From Owenia fusiformis (lineage: Eukaryota > Annelida > Polychaeta > Sabellida > Oweniidae), in assembly GCA_903813345.2 (NCBI GenBank), contig CAIIXF020000003.1, positions 22,645,248 to 22,709,247 on the forward strand: a stretch of DNA of 64,000 nucleotides. The letters are read 5' to 3'. Below are positions 46,330 to 58,895 of this stretch, piece by piece. A program made the translations under genes and the position numbers. The notes under the pieces are model-generated. The model worked only from the letters and a program-made list of their open reading frames with translations, had not been told where the DNA came from and did no database searches. Position 1 is the stretch's first letter. Each line of letters opens with the position of its first letter.

Positions 46330-48444
46330 ATGGGAGTTAAAGGACTAACCACGTTCATTGATACAAATCAAGAACTTTTAGAGGACACGAAATTGTGCAA
46401 AACCAAGTTGATACTTGATGGTAATAATGTCTACCACTTTGTCTACTACAACTACAGGGTGGCTCATGCATATGGTGGTGATTACCTTCAATACAGGAAC
46501 AGTGTTGATTCTTTCTTCAAGTCTCTCCTAACATGTGACATTGAGCCATATGTCATATTTGACGGTGGCTATGAAAAAGATGATCGGAAATTGCAGACCA
46601 TATTAGGAAGAGCGAGGAGCAGGATTAGCTCTTCCAATCAAATTGTCGCTGGAAATGGAAGCCCTAGAATAATGCCAATTCTTGCATATGAGGTGTTCTG
46701 TGAGGTCATAAAAGAACTCGGAATTCAACATAGAACATGTGACTATGAGGCTGATGGGGAAATTGCCTCTCTTGCGAACTATTTCAACTGCCCAGTGTTG
46801 AGCAATGACAGTGATTTCTGTGTATTTGACCTCACTGCTGGCTACATACCTTTAGATTATGTCAACTTTAAACCTGCAAAATCTCAAGAATCTACCACTG
46901 ATTTACACCTCAATTGCCAGTTGTTTAAGCTGTCTAATCTCACTCAAGAATTTGCTAATGTTTCCAATACCCACATGCCCCTGTTTGCAACTCTCCTTGG
47001 GAATGATCTAATTGGAACAGATGTCTTCGAAGCATTCTTCAATAATATCAAATTACCAAAATTAAAATCAAAAAGAATATTTGTGTCAAAGCGAAACAGC
47101 AAAATGCTTGGTGTGTTGTCATGGTTACAGGCGTATGATGATGTAGATGAGGCATGTGAAGTTGTTGTCTCACACTTAAAGAAAAATGAACGAGACAATG
47201 TTTTAAAAATGATGAAGCAATCTATTGAAGCCTATAAAATTCCAGTATGTACACTTCACAGTGTGTTTGAGTCTGAACAAGGGAATCCAACTGAAATATC
47301 ATACACTGGTTGTGTTTTGCCAGCATGGTTTATTGGAGCTATAAGACGGTGTGAGCTACCAGTGTTCCTCCTGAATGCCCTCACTCTACATCGTGTCATC
47401 CTCTTGGCTCAGATTGAGGACCACAATTTGCCAAGCTCCTGGAAGTGCGCGCTAAACATACGCAGATCCATATATGGTATGTTGCTAGGTGACGAGGCAC
47501 AGGGAAAGATCTGTGAATATGATAGGGAGAAGAAAAGTTTACGTCAAACAAATGAAGAGCCTTTGTATAGTGTTATGTCTTATGGCAGGCTACCATCTCT
47601 TAACCAGATTCCTAATCTGAGTGAAGAAGAAAGAAAGGACATATTTCTCAATACGCTAGGCCTGACAGAATCCACCTTGAGTGGAGTACACAGGGAACAT
47701 TGGTTCACAACTGCTGTCCTGGCTTATTGGATCCAGAATACAGAGCCAAGGTTAATGAAATGGCATTTATTTGCTATCATTGTGTGCCTGATTACACTGA
47801 ATGTTTGTGATACTGAGGAAGTTGAAGCCACACAAGACTCCTCAGAGAGATATGAAAGCCAGACCCTTCCACCTTGGTCATGTATAAAACAGTGTACGAC
47901 CAGTGATGAAAAAGCACATCTGAACAATAACCTTACTAGGATCCTAACGACTCATTCAAACAAAACAAAACATCATCAAAACACTAATATCTCAATTGTA
48001 CACATGTTTTCCCAACTGCAGACTTGCATCCAGGCTGCTCTCTATCTCAACCAGTTGTTGCTCTCTCCTATCCCTAATCCAAGCCCCAGTCTTATCTATG
48101 ATGGCACCCTATGCTGTAAACTAGCCTCCTCTCTTGAGACCAGACCAGACCCTGAATTATATACACAGGAAATTCTTGGAAGAAAATCTAAAATGGTCGA
48201 GTTTTTTCAGGATTTTCAAACTGTGATTTTGTCCCTAATTGATGCAACTTCCGAGGAAATGTTTAGACTCAATGAAAAGACTTCAAAGAAAACCTCAAAG
48301 AAAAAGAAAAAAGCGAAAAAACAAGACCAGAAGCAGGATAGTAGTGAAATGATAACTGACAAAAGTGAAAATTCTGAATCAGTAGCTCAGGATCTGATTA
48401 TATGTGACTTATCTAACAGATTCCATGGCTTAGCAGACGATTGA
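46330..48444 (+). CDS. ASTE1: Asteroid homolog 1, XPG/FEN-like structure-specific nuclease
   Basis: 704 residues in one uninterrupted coding exon, near the size of vertebrate ASTE1 (about 680). The MGVKGLTTFI start matches the XPG N-terminal nuclease fold. Putative metal ligands: D30 (LILDGNNVY), D78 (VIFDGGY), E140/D142 (DYEADGEIA), D160 and D162 (LSNDSDFCVFD). A helical C-terminal half follows, then a Lys-rich stretch at about 650-670 and a LSNRFHGL end. Mammalian ASTE1 is reported as a nuclease acting with 53BP1-shieldin in DNA-end repair; whether this holds here is unknown. All predicted catalytic acids are present. The ATG at 46330 starts the family-type MGVKGL and is chosen for that reason. 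Confidence 0.93.
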   Translation: MGVKGLTTFIDTNQELLEDTKLCKTKLILDGNNVYHFVYYNYRVAHAYGGDYLQYRNSVDSFFKSLLTCDIEPYVIFDGGYEKDDRKLQTILGRARSRISSSNQIVAGNGSPRIMPILAYEVFCEVIKELGIQHRTCDYEADGEIASLANYFNCPVLSNDSDFCVFDLTAGYIPLDYVNFKPAKSQESTTDLHLNCQLFKLSNLTQEFANVSNTHMPLFATLLGNDLIGTDVFEAFFNNIKLPKLKSKRIFVSKRNSKMLGVLSWLQAYDDVDEACEVVVSHLKKNERDNVLKMMKQSIEAYKIPVCTLHSVFESEQGNPTEISYTGCVLPAWFIGAIRRCELPVFLLNALTLHRVILLAQIEDHNLPSSWKCALNIRRSIYGMLLGDEAQGKICEYDREKKSLRQTNEEPLYSVMSYGRLPSLNQIPNLSEEERKDIFLNTLGLTESTLSGVHREHWFTTAVLAYWIQNTEPRLMKWHLFAIIVCLITLNVCDTEEVEATQDSSERYESQTLPPWSCIKQCTTSDEKAHLNNNLTRILTTHSNKTKHHQNTNISIVHMFSQLQTCIQAALYLNQLLLSPIPNPSPSLIYDGTLCCKLASSLETRPDPELYTQEILGRKSKMVEFFQDFQTVILSLIDATSEEMFRLNEKTSKKTSKKKKKAKKQDQKQDSSEMITDKSENSESVAQDLIICDLSNRFHGLADD

Positions 48445-48754
48445 TTGAATCTGCAGAACTTCTGGATCAATCCTCGTACATGATACTTTGTAGATGTAAA
48501 ACACTAACTGCTTAATGATCAGTTAAATGGACCATATCTATTATCTGTTCAGTAATTATAATAACATACATTTATCACACTGGTGATCCACTCAATTACG
48601 CTGGTTAGGGAACCGTTTCAGTTACAAAATGTCGGAACGTGGAAGGTGCGATTTTTCTTTTTTCCTTATTTCACACGTTGTAGGCAGAATTCCCACGACA
48701 TTTTTATCACAAACGTACATGTATATCAGTATCATATGTTTAAGAAAGTGTACA
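48445..48754. other. ASTE1 3' flank
   Basis: AT-rich 3' flank. I see no clear AATAAA signal in the first 150 bases. No other gene. Confidence 0.4.
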
Positions 48755-48935
48755 TATTTGCGAACAAATAGTTCAGAAGACAGCAGAATCGTCGATTTAA
48801 TTCCTCACTTAAGTTACAGAAACGATATTTCAAAAAATAGTCAACCCATTTTTAACCCATACCGTTTCTGTAACTTAAGTGAGGAATTAAATCGACGATT
48901 CTGTAGTCTTCTGAGCTATTTTTTCGCAAACATAC
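48755..48935. mobile_element. Hairpin MITE, long stem
   Basis: AATCGTCGATTTAATTCCTC and CTTAAGTTACAGAAACG recur inverted, giving a stem of ~60 bp plus outer GTTCAGAAGAC/GTCTTCTGAGC and TTTGCGAA pairs. Loop about 30 nt. Confidence 0.82.
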
Positions 48936-49043
48936 TGTTGGCACTCGGTCCTTCTCGTAATCCCAAATATGACTGTAAATAGGTTGTGGTCTAGCCCTGC
49001 TTTTGCGGCATCGTGTTGAAGGGGAATTTTGGAGACCATCTTA

Positions 49044-49183
49044 TACCTTGGTCACATTTGCTCCGATTTTCACTACGGCGCCCGGCCGATTGAGTATTTT
49101 GTTCAGAAATGTATTCAATTTTGAACAAAATACTCAATCGGCCGGGCGCCGGCCGACGAATCACAGCAAATGTCACGAGGGGA
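49044..49183. mobile_element. 140-bp MITE, family with GGCGCCCGGCCGATTGAG, copy 1
   Basis: Ends CTTGGTCACATTTGCTCCG and an inverse-like CAGCAAATGTCACG. The inner GGCGCCCGGCCGATTGAGTA is inverted around about 49115. A second copy lies at 62893-63033. Confidence 0.88.
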
Positions 49184-50361
49184 AAGTGTACCCGTGTATA
49201 TACAACCTACCGCCGAGCAAGACACGCATATACCGCCTATCAAATGTTTGGTTAACTACATCTCATAGTAAAATGGACAATAAAGGTAATATTGGACCTC
49301 TATCAATTCCCTTGGATGGTTAGAATCGTTACTAAGATGTTCTAGCAGGCGGAATTGGCCTAGAATTATAGTTGAAATATATTTGTTATGTCCAAATTAA
49401 GAGATAAGTTTAACGTATAATGGTTTTCGATTTGTTTTTCTCATTCATACTCGCTTTAATTGATAATGAGCCATACATAAGACATACTTGGGCCGGTAAA
49501 TGTATGTCATATGCATAATATATTAAGTGTCAAAATATTAGGTCAAAATAGCACTTTTGAACAGCAAAATCTTCACATAAACTTTGTCCTAAAAGATCCG
49601 ATGTTATCGGACATCGGACCCGATGTGATCGACGAGTAATATTATAAAGATCCGAAAATATCTTGAGTAAATGATCTCAGAATCCGAACATTACTTGAGT
49701 AAAATCTGTTGAGATCCGATTATATCGTCGAGTCTATGACATACTGATGATGAAATAGTGTTAGTGTTACTTTTGGGAGTTTTCGAACCTTGATTAAATT
49801 GCCTTTATTAGAAGGGTTACTCGTTATTAATACTATTGTAACATTTTGACCCAGACTGACACAACAGAAATTAGGCTATCAACATTGGAGGATAGGAAAA
49901 GCGCGGAATTGCGTTTAAATCAATTATGAATATGATCTTTCTTCATTTTAGGAGCCGTTGTACTGATGTTTTAGTCAAACTTGAGAGCGAATGAATTGCA
50001 TTTAAATAAATTATTATCCATATTTATGGATAAAAATGAATATGTGTCACGTTCCTAATCTCTACTGGTCAATCTTTTTTCATTTTAGTAGCCTTTCTAC
50101 TGATATCTTATTTTGTTCAATATTGAGATCGAATGAGCATAACGGGTAAACTTTGCACATTTTAGACCAATCAAAATATATAACTATTTTTCATATGTTT
50201 ACCGTCTTGGTAGATACAAAATAACACGTACCAAACTCATTAGATTATGAGCATAGTCAGATAGAAGTGGTGATATCATCAACAATGAAAACTATGGTGA
50301 TTCGAGTGAAAGCATGAATTCAATGTTTTAAAGAACTTCGCGGGACACAGACGTTGACGTA
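49184..50361. other. Intergenic DNA, no gene seen
   Basis: AT-rich. The stretch 49595-49735 repeats short phrases of the type 'gatccga...atcg' and 'cttgagtaaat'. No frame of note. Confidence 0.5.
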
Positions 50362-53300
50362 TACCCTTAAGAAAAAACGCTTGTTTTCTCTTCATGTGGT
50401 TAAAAGATGACCTTTTTTAACCACATTTTTACCACTCAAGATATGTATAAGTGTGGTTGTGGTCACCTGTTTTGACACTCATAAAAGTGTGGTCCCCACT
50501 GGTATTTCTTCCACAATTCCAAGAAATATCTCCCCATAGTTTCTTCTCATAATGAGAAAGTGTGGTTAAGGTGTTCCTGAAACTATGGAGGAGCAGGACA
50601 TTAACTTTAATATGATTTAAGGTTACCATATTGTTAATAGGGGTTAAAAGGGTTAATGCTTGTTAAAAATATTTTTTATTATTTACCGTATATGATAAGT
50701 CTGTTATACCTGTTATTCTGGTATCTAAATTGTTTTATGCATCTTCTTTGAAATATTCCATTACGCATGTGGCAACTATGAGAATGTTGTATGATTGAAG
50801 CATAGGGAGATGGGTTAATTTGATCACATGTACATTTTATACTCTGACTGAGGTTAAACGGTTTAATCTTTGCAAAATATTTCAGTAAAATGACATAAGG
50901 GTTAGAGTCAAATGAATGATCAGTGGTTTCAGTAACTTTGTGTACAAGGGGCAGATGAAAAATACAAGAGGCGGCATTCAAAATAACCAATTTTACGCTC
51001 CAGACAATGCAAATTCTTGTTATTTTAGAGTCCATGGACTGAAAGAAAGATGTCCAAGGTTTGTCAAAGTCATTTCCATTTTGCGCATTTACCCATTTGA
51101 TAACATATTGTGGATCTTATCTTAATTTGTTAATGTGAATTCGCACCTTCATTTGCATGGAAGACTTTGATAAAATCCTTTTTTGATGATTTTTGTTAGA
51201 AAGCTGATGTTTGGCTAAGCTTCGAAATTCCAAATTGAACAGTCTACTAAGCATACCATGTTGTAAATATTGTTTTCTTTATAATATGTCGAGCTAGGAC
51301 TGCTCAAACAAATTCGCTTTTTGTAGCTACATGTACAAGTATTTAATTTCAATAGATGATAAACTTCTCAATATAAGAAATATACCCTCATAAGACATTG
51401 TTGCAAGGTGTGTTGCAATGAATGTGGCACCCCGCATTCCCGGACCCGCATTATGTATTCTCGAAAAAAGCCATCATGATAAACCATGACATCTCATTTC
51501 TTCTCAGCCCTGTGTTTCAAGTGAAACAGAAAGATACCATGAGTATCAGAATGGAAGAAAGCATATATTTGCATTGATGGTGTATAGATAGTTATTTTAT
51601 ATAGTGTTTTAGTTGTACGTGGAAACCGATTCTAACCAGGAAGGATATTGCAACTTTTTTCAAGATCCTAAAGTTGCAATTCTCGTTATTGTGTTTCATT
51701 GTAAAGACGCACCTATGAAAGTGTGTCTCTGATACAAAGGCGTAGTTCTACATTAATTTAAGATACACATTTTTTAAACTTGTATGTGAACATGTAGAAT
51801 TATGGACCTCTTATTACCTCTTTAAGTTAATTTTAAATAAATTCACGATATTTTTAACAAAAAGTCCTTCAAAAACATTTTTTGAAATTAATAAAAAGTT
51901 TCACATTTCACGCTTTGATAACATTGGATAAGACAAAAATATAAGCCAAAGTGGTTTAAACTTTATATGGGGCCTTTAACTGATTAATAGTACAATAACG
52001 TCATTTCTAAGGGGAATATAGTGAAATGACGTTATAAGTATTATTACCACCGTTAACGACCAGGGCTGAAATAGCAAGAAAATCTTACGCACTGAGCGAT
52101 ATCTAATTTCCCGGGGGAAAATTGCCGGTCCAGAATATATTCTAGACCGGTCCATATGGACCACCACTATGACGTCACACATTTCTCAGGTCGATATAGT
52201 AAATTGAATGCCTTCTAATTTAGCACTAAAACCCCCTAGAACTGGCCCGGCAAGGTGGTAATAATACAATTTTACACCCATTGGGAAGACTGTACTGTGA
52301 CTGGTTGTACAGAGTTATATCAATCATACATGTAACTGCATGTCCAGTGGAAAATAGCCAACTCTGATTATACCAAAGGTTGGAATTTGAATTATCATGC
52401 ACATGATAGTGGTTAGATAGTGATCTAAAATGCATAGCCCAAACGGGTACAAAATTGGACGGTGTTTACTACTATAATGAGATCAAGTGATCTTTACGAT
52501 TATACAGTGAGTTCCATTGCAGTTCGAAACTGAGGTACAAATCATAGACAAGGAAGTGCAAAACAAGATCGCTGAATAAAATAAAGGATAGTCTATAGAA
52601 GACTTTTATTTTCCCTCGAAACTATATTCGACTTCTAACAGCGATTTCGGACACTCGCCCCCTGCTATTGAAAGTCCAGATGATGCTTGAATTTTCTATT
52701 TAGGGAGATCAGAAGTTTGCATGAATATAAAACAAAGTATTAGTTATTCTAAAGGGACGCTTATTTTGACTGAACTGACTAATCTTATTATAAGACTAAT
52801 TAAAGAATAACAGGATGTCTGCTGTACAAATACATGTTATCAATGTTAAAGTATAGTCCAGACATGATTTTATTATTTCTTAGACATCAAAGACTTGTAG
52901 TCACGAGAATAAAAGTTGTACCTGTAGTTGGTGAATTTATTTGAATTATATCAATGTTAATTTTAATAATAAGATTATAATTGTAATCAACAGTCTAAAT
53001 CTAATGATTAAATAAGAAAAGGATGTTAGTAGATAGAAAACTGAGGGCATCAGAACGCCACGGGCCGCCACGGGCCCGGGGCTTTCAAAATCTCTGAAGA
53101 TGAGCAGGAGATATTGATGAGCAGGAGATAAATTAATTGAATGGGGATTAGGAGATAAATTAATTGGATGGGGCTTTCATCTTAAATGGGTGAGAGATAA
53201 GATACGCATGACATCATTGTTATCTTAAATGGGTGAGAGATAAGATGCGCATGACATCATTGTTATCTTAAATGGGTGAGAAATGTATTTCTTGGACTGA

Positions 53301-54146
53301 ATAGTAAAGTACAAAATAAATCCCTTTAATATTATTTTAAATTTGGTATAATCCATTAACAGTGTTTACAATTCTACTTTCAATATTAACCCAACATTGA
53401 AAAGAATCAATAATCCTATTGAGCTGGTCAAACAAATACTGTTGGCATAAAAGGAAAGAGAACTGGATTTTGGATTAAATATGAGTACAGATGAAAAGGT
53501 TTATTTATTTAAGTCCTATATTGAATTGACCGTTGAAAAGGTTTATTTATTTAAGTTCTATATTGAATTGACCATTTGATCTTACTCTACTTGATTTCAA
53601 CAATAATGGTCTTTTAATGTAATAATTGAATGTTGACATTTAACTGTGTCATCACAATCTTAATCCTTCATATTCTAGAACATCTTTTGTTTAATGTGTT
53701 AATCCTTTTTTCTAGAATGATCTAGAGTATATGATATCATCATTTTATGACCTAAGTTTCTTAAAAAATACATGACATCATGCCCTAAAATAGAATTTGA
53801 CATCATTTTTACCATATAAAAATCTCCAAAAAGTGTGTGGACCATTTATGAACATGGTAGTAAACAACTGGTGATTTAGACATATCTGTATGCTTGTTTA
53901 AGGTAAGTCCTAAATATTCTGTACATGATATTCAATAACACAACATCTAAATGCAGTAGGATCATATATGTTCCAATTTCTTTGATAAGTTGTTATATAT
54001 GAATTGTATTTTATGTAAATAATTTCGTAGAAATTGAGCGAATTGTATTTTATGTAAATAATTTCATTGAAATTGAGGGTAAATAATTTAGTAGAAATTG
54101 AGAGAATTTAGCATTGTGACATGGTCGAATACTTTAATTATCATGT

Positions 54147-55007
54147 ACAAATATTCACTGATGTTCACAAGTATTGTTCACAAATGTTCACTGATGTTCA
54201 CAAATGTTCACTAGTATTGTTCACAAATGTTCACTAGTATTGTTCACAAATGTTCACTAGTATTGTTCACAAATGTCCACTGATGTTCACAAATGTTATC
54301 TAGTATTGTTCACAAATGTTCACTGATGTTCACAAATGTTCACTAGTTTTATTCACAAATGTTCACTAGTATTGTTCACAAATGTTCACTGATGTTCACA
54401 AATGTTCACTAGTATTGTTCACAAATGTTCACTGATGTTCACAAATGTTCACTAGTATTGTTCACAAATGTTCACTGATGTTCACAAATGTTCACTAGTA
54501 TTGTTCACAAATGTTCACTAGTATTGTTCATAAATGTTCACAAATGTTCACAAATGTTCACTAGTAATGTTCACAAATGTTCACTAGTATTGTTCACAAA
54601 TGTTCACTGATGTTCACAAATGTTCACAAATGCTCACTAATGTTCACAAATGTTCACTATTATAGTTCACAAATGTTCACTAGTATTGTTCACAAATGTT
54701 CACTAGTATTGTTCATAAATGTTCACAAATGTTCACTAGTAATGTTCACAAAGGTTCACTGATGTTCACAAATGTTCACTGATGTTCACTAGTATTGTTC
54801 ACAAATGTTCACTGATGTTCACAAATGTTCACTAGTTTTATTCACAAATGTTCACTAGTATTGTTCACAAATGTTCACTGATGTTCACAAATGTTCACTA
54901 GTATTGTTCACAAATGTTCACTGATGTTCACAAATGTTCACTAGTATTGTTCACAAATGTTCACTGATGTTCACAAATGTTCACAAATGTTCACTGATGT
55001 TCACAAA
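54147..55007 (+). repeat. GTTCACAAATGTTCACTAGT minisatellite, left arm
   Basis: About 860 bp of a ~10-bp theme GTTCAC followed by AAAT, TGAT or TAGTATT, arranged in 20-23 bp units. The right-arm counterpart is shorter (55256-55732), so copy number changed after the palindrome formed. The open frame inside is only a product of the repeat. Confidence 0.93.
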
Positions 55008-55255
55008 TCCTCCTCCTCCTCCTCCTCCTCATTCCCTCCTAATCCTCCTCCTCATTCCCTCCTAATCCTCCTCCTCATTCCATCCTCCTCATTCCCTCCT
55101 CCTCTTCACTGATGTTCACAAATCCTCCTCCTCCTCCTCCTCCTCCTCCTCATTCCCTCCTAATCCTCCTCCTCATTCCCTCCTTATCCTCCTCCTCATT
55201 CCATCCTCCTCATTCCCTCCTCCTCACCCCCTCCTCCTCCTCCTCCTCATTCCCT
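55008..55255 (+). repeat. CCT-rich minisatellite at the palindrome centre
   Basis: (CCT)n runs alternate with CATTCCCTCCTAAT and are interrupted once by a GTTCAC unit at 55106-55122. Strong purine/pyrimidine asymmetry could form triplex DNA. Confidence 0.93.
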
Positions 55256-55732
55256 GTGAACATTTGTGAACATCAGTGAACATTTGTGAACATTTGTGAA
55301 CATCAGTGAACATTTGTGAACAATACTAGTGAACATTTGTGAACATCAGTGAACATTTGTGAACATCAGTGAACATTTGTGAACAATACTAGTGAACATC
55401 AGTGAACATTTGTGAACAATACTAGTGAACATTTGTGAACATCAGTGAACATTTGTGAACAATACTAGTGAACATTTGTGAACATCAGTGAACATTTGTG
55501 AACAATACTAGTGAACATTTGTGAATAAAACTAGTGAACATTTGTGAACATCAGTGAACATTTGTGAACAATACTAGATAACATTTGTGAACATCAGTGG
55601 ACATTTGTGAACAATACTAGTGAACATTTGTGAACAATACTAGTGAACATTTGTGAACAATACTAGTGAACATTTGTGAACATCAGTGAACATTTGTGAA
55701 CAATACTTGTGAACATCAGTGAATATTTGTAC
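55256..55732 (-). repeat. GTTCACAAATGTTCACTAGT minisatellite, right arm (inverted)
   Basis: 477 bp of the same array as 54147-55007, in reverse complement (GTGAACATTTGTGAACATCA). It includes rarer variants (AGTGGACATTTG, CTAGATAACATTTG, GTGAATAAAAC) that also appear inverted in the left arm, showing the arms were copied with the array already present. Confidence 0.92.
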
Positions 55733-58700
55733 ATGATAATTAAAGTATTCGACCATGTCACAATGCTAAATTCTCTCAATTTCTACTAAATTATTTACCC
55801 TCAATTTCAATGAAATTATTTACATAAAATACAATTCGCTCAATTTCTACGAAATTATTTACATAAAATACAATTCATATATAACAACTTATCAAAGAAA
55901 TTGGAACATATATGATCCTACTGCATTTAGATGTTGTGTTATTGAATATCATGTACAGAATATTTAGGACTTACCTTAAACAAGCATACAGATATGTCTA
56001 AATCACCAGTTGTTTACTACCATGTTCATAAATGGTCCACACACTTTTTGGAGATTTTTATATGGTAAAAATGATGTCAAATTCTATTTTAGGGCATGAT
56101 GTCATGTATTTTTTAAGAAACTTAGGTCATAAAATGATGATATCATATACTCTAGATCATTCTAGAAAAAAGGATTAACACATTAAACAAAAGATGTTCT
56201 AGAATATGAAGGATTAAGATTGTGATGACACAGTTAAATGTCAACATTCAATTATTACATTAAAAGACCATTATTGTTGAAATCAAGTAGAGTAAGATCA
56301 AATGGTCAATTCAATATAGAACTTAAATAAATAAACCTTTTCAACGGTCAATTCAATATAGGACTTAAATAAATAAACCTTTTCATCTGTACTCATATTT
56401 AATCCAAAATCCAGTTCTCTTTCCTTTTATGCCAACAGTATTTGTTTGACCAGCTCAATAGGATTATTGATTCTTTTCAATGTTGGGTTAATATTGAAAG
56501 TAGAATTGTAAACACTGTTAATGGATTATACCAAATTTAAAATAATATTAAAGGGATTTATTTTGTACTTTACTATTCAGTCCAAGAAATACATTTCTCA
56601 CCCATTTAAGATAACAATGATGTCATGCGCATCTTATCTCTCACCCATTTAAGATAACAATGATGTCATGCGTATCTTATCTCTCACCCATTTAAGATGA
56701 AAGCCCCATCCAATTAATTTATCTCCTAATCCCCATTCAATTAATTTATCTCCTGCTCATCAATATCTCCTGCTCATCTTCAGAGATTTTGAAAGCCCCG
56801 GGCCCGTGGCGGCCCGTGGCGTTCTGATGCCCTCAGTTTTCTATCTACTGATGTTGCTGATATGTTTATAAAAACAATAGTTCAATAAGTCTGTTAACTT
56901 GTTATTACACATTCCTGAATGTGCTTTGTGGACAAGTTGAGTCCTAAATATCTTTTCAAAAACCCTAAATTCATGCGAATGAGGAAACCTAGCAATGTGA
57001 TTTTTATTTAACTTTAATTTCAGTATATTTTCCATGACATATTTTGTACTTTAAATCACCCTTAAAGCTACAGTTATATGGACAGATTATTAAAAGCAGT
57101 TTTAGTGAAGACTGTGAGATTCTGAAAAACACATCTTAAGTTGATACCAAAGGTTGATATTAGGTTGTTCTATAGCAACAACCCAAGTTGATGCATTTTG
57201 TGGGAGATATTTATATTCATAATCATGTGATCTTTTTTCGTGAACTGGTCACAGTTTATTTTTCTTCAATTATTATCATTTTCAGTGAAGGTCTTACATA
57301 TCTTTCCTTTATAGTAAACATTTGTAATGTACATTATTGTGCTTAGGGACCATATTCCAGATTTGTAAGGAGGTTAACTGATAATTCAATTCATCTACAG
57401 AGCTTTAAATGATACTTTTCTGTATCTATCTAGATGGCATGTTCTGATTGCCTCTGTATGTTCAGTTCAGGCTCCTCACTTCAATGTGTCCATTTTAATT
57501 AATAATTATTTGATAATAATTAATCATTTGATTAATAATTATAAGTTTAAATATGGATCTTGGATGCTTATTTTCATTAAATCTATATCTGAGCTAGATC
57601 TGAGTAAACTCATTTTGTCCTAGCTGTGGAACTGAACATTGTTGTTATAACTTATGTAAACAATTTTGGATTTGTTGACTTAAAGACCACACTTTTCCCA
57701 CATTTTTAGACCACACTTTTTATTCATATTATATATCACCCATACCTGTACTGCTCTTATACCATCTCCAAACCACACTCATACCACACCCGACCCACAC
57801 CTTTGAATCTTATGGTCAGTGGTTTTTATATATAATGGAATTCTTTTAATTCTATTTAGTTTTTACACTGCTTAAAATTGTTAGATTTCTCATAATAGAA
57901 CAACCCACCCTACTTCGGCAATAGACTCAATCTTAACCTTGGTATGAATAGCAAATACTCATTTTATTTACTGTTATTAATCTTCGGAGCTTACACTTTT
58001 TGTATATTTTACAAAGTTTATTGCAGAATTGTCATTGGTTACAGTCAGGCGAAAGGTGCCAAGCAGCCTTCAATGAACGTTGAATAGTCATATTCAAACA
58101 TCATCCTCTCTGATAGCTGAGACTAACATAAAAAATTTTATGATGGTGGCATGGTCTCAGTTGATAGTGAATAAAAATTGAGGTTGATTTTGATTGTTTC
58201 CCAGATATTTGGTCTTATATTTAGACAATTAGTTTGCTATTTGGTCCCTATTTGACATTTGATATGGCTTTGTGGTGTAATACTATTGTACAAATTAATT
58301 GGTATGGGAGCATATTGAAATTTAATTGATTGGTATTGTCAACAGTTCACTTTCATAGGTCACCAGTTTCCACAAATTGAGGCGTTTCACTGAAATATCC
58401 TGTAGAGATTAAACTCTGGGATAATCAAAGATTAAAATATACACCAATAAATCAATTATAATTGAGACAAATAAATCATGCTTCAAAATAAAATATTTGT
58501 TTGATGATGAAAAAGATGCATGAAACAATTTAGATACCAGAATAACAGGTATAACAGACTTATCATGTACAATAAATCCAAAAATATATTTAACAAGCAT
58601 TAACCCTTTTAACCCCTATTAACAATATGGTAACCTTAAATCATATTTAAGTTGATGTCCTGCTCACCCATAGTTTCAGGAACACCTTAACCACACTTTC

Positions 58701-58895
58701 TCATTATGAGGAGAAACTATGGGGAGATATTTCTTGGAATTGTGGAAGAAATACCAGCAGAGCCCACACTTTTATGAATGTCAAAACAGGTGACCACAAC
58801 CACACTTATACATATCTTAAGTGGTAAAAATGTGGTTAAAAAAAGGTCATCTTTTAACCACATGAGGAGAAAACAAGCGTTTTTTCTTAAGGGTA

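Larger units (their letters stand above)
53028..56849. mobile_element. 3.8-kb palindrome with Polinton-like ends (non-autonomous)
   Basis: Ends AGTAGATAGAAAACTGAGGG and its inverse, flanked by a 6-bp direct duplication GATGTT (53022-53027 and 56850-56855). Unique arms of ~1.12 kb are followed on both sides by a GTTCACAAATGTTCACTAGT array, and the centre (55008-55255) is a CCT-rich array. 5'-AG...CT-3' ends, a 6-bp target duplication and long inverted ends with minisatellites are hallmarks of Polinton/Maverick transposons, but no polymerase, integrase or capsid gene is present. Confidence 0.8.
50362..58895. mobile_element. Large DNA transposon with ~390-bp inverted ends, split by a nested palindrome
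   Basis: Ends TACCCTTAAGAAAAAACGC and its inverse (58877-58895). The arms match to about 50750 and 58508. The arms carry several ACCACACTT/AAGTGTGGT motifs, which recur inside near 57688-57800. Removing the nested 3.8-kb palindrome leaves ~4.7 kb with no recognisable protein, so the element is non-autonomous. The TA flanks suggest a TA target. Confidence 0.85.

Noticed and set aside
48629-48982. 117-codon frame after ASTE1
   Set aside because: It spans the hairpin MITE at 48755-48935 and has no recognisable domain.
54577-54762. Open frame of repeated MFTSIVHKCSL
   Set aside because: A product of the GTTCAC minisatellite, with no independent support.
54147-55732. Possible CRISPR-like repeat array
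   Set aside because: The units are contiguous with no unique spacers, in an animal genome, inside a transposon palindrome.
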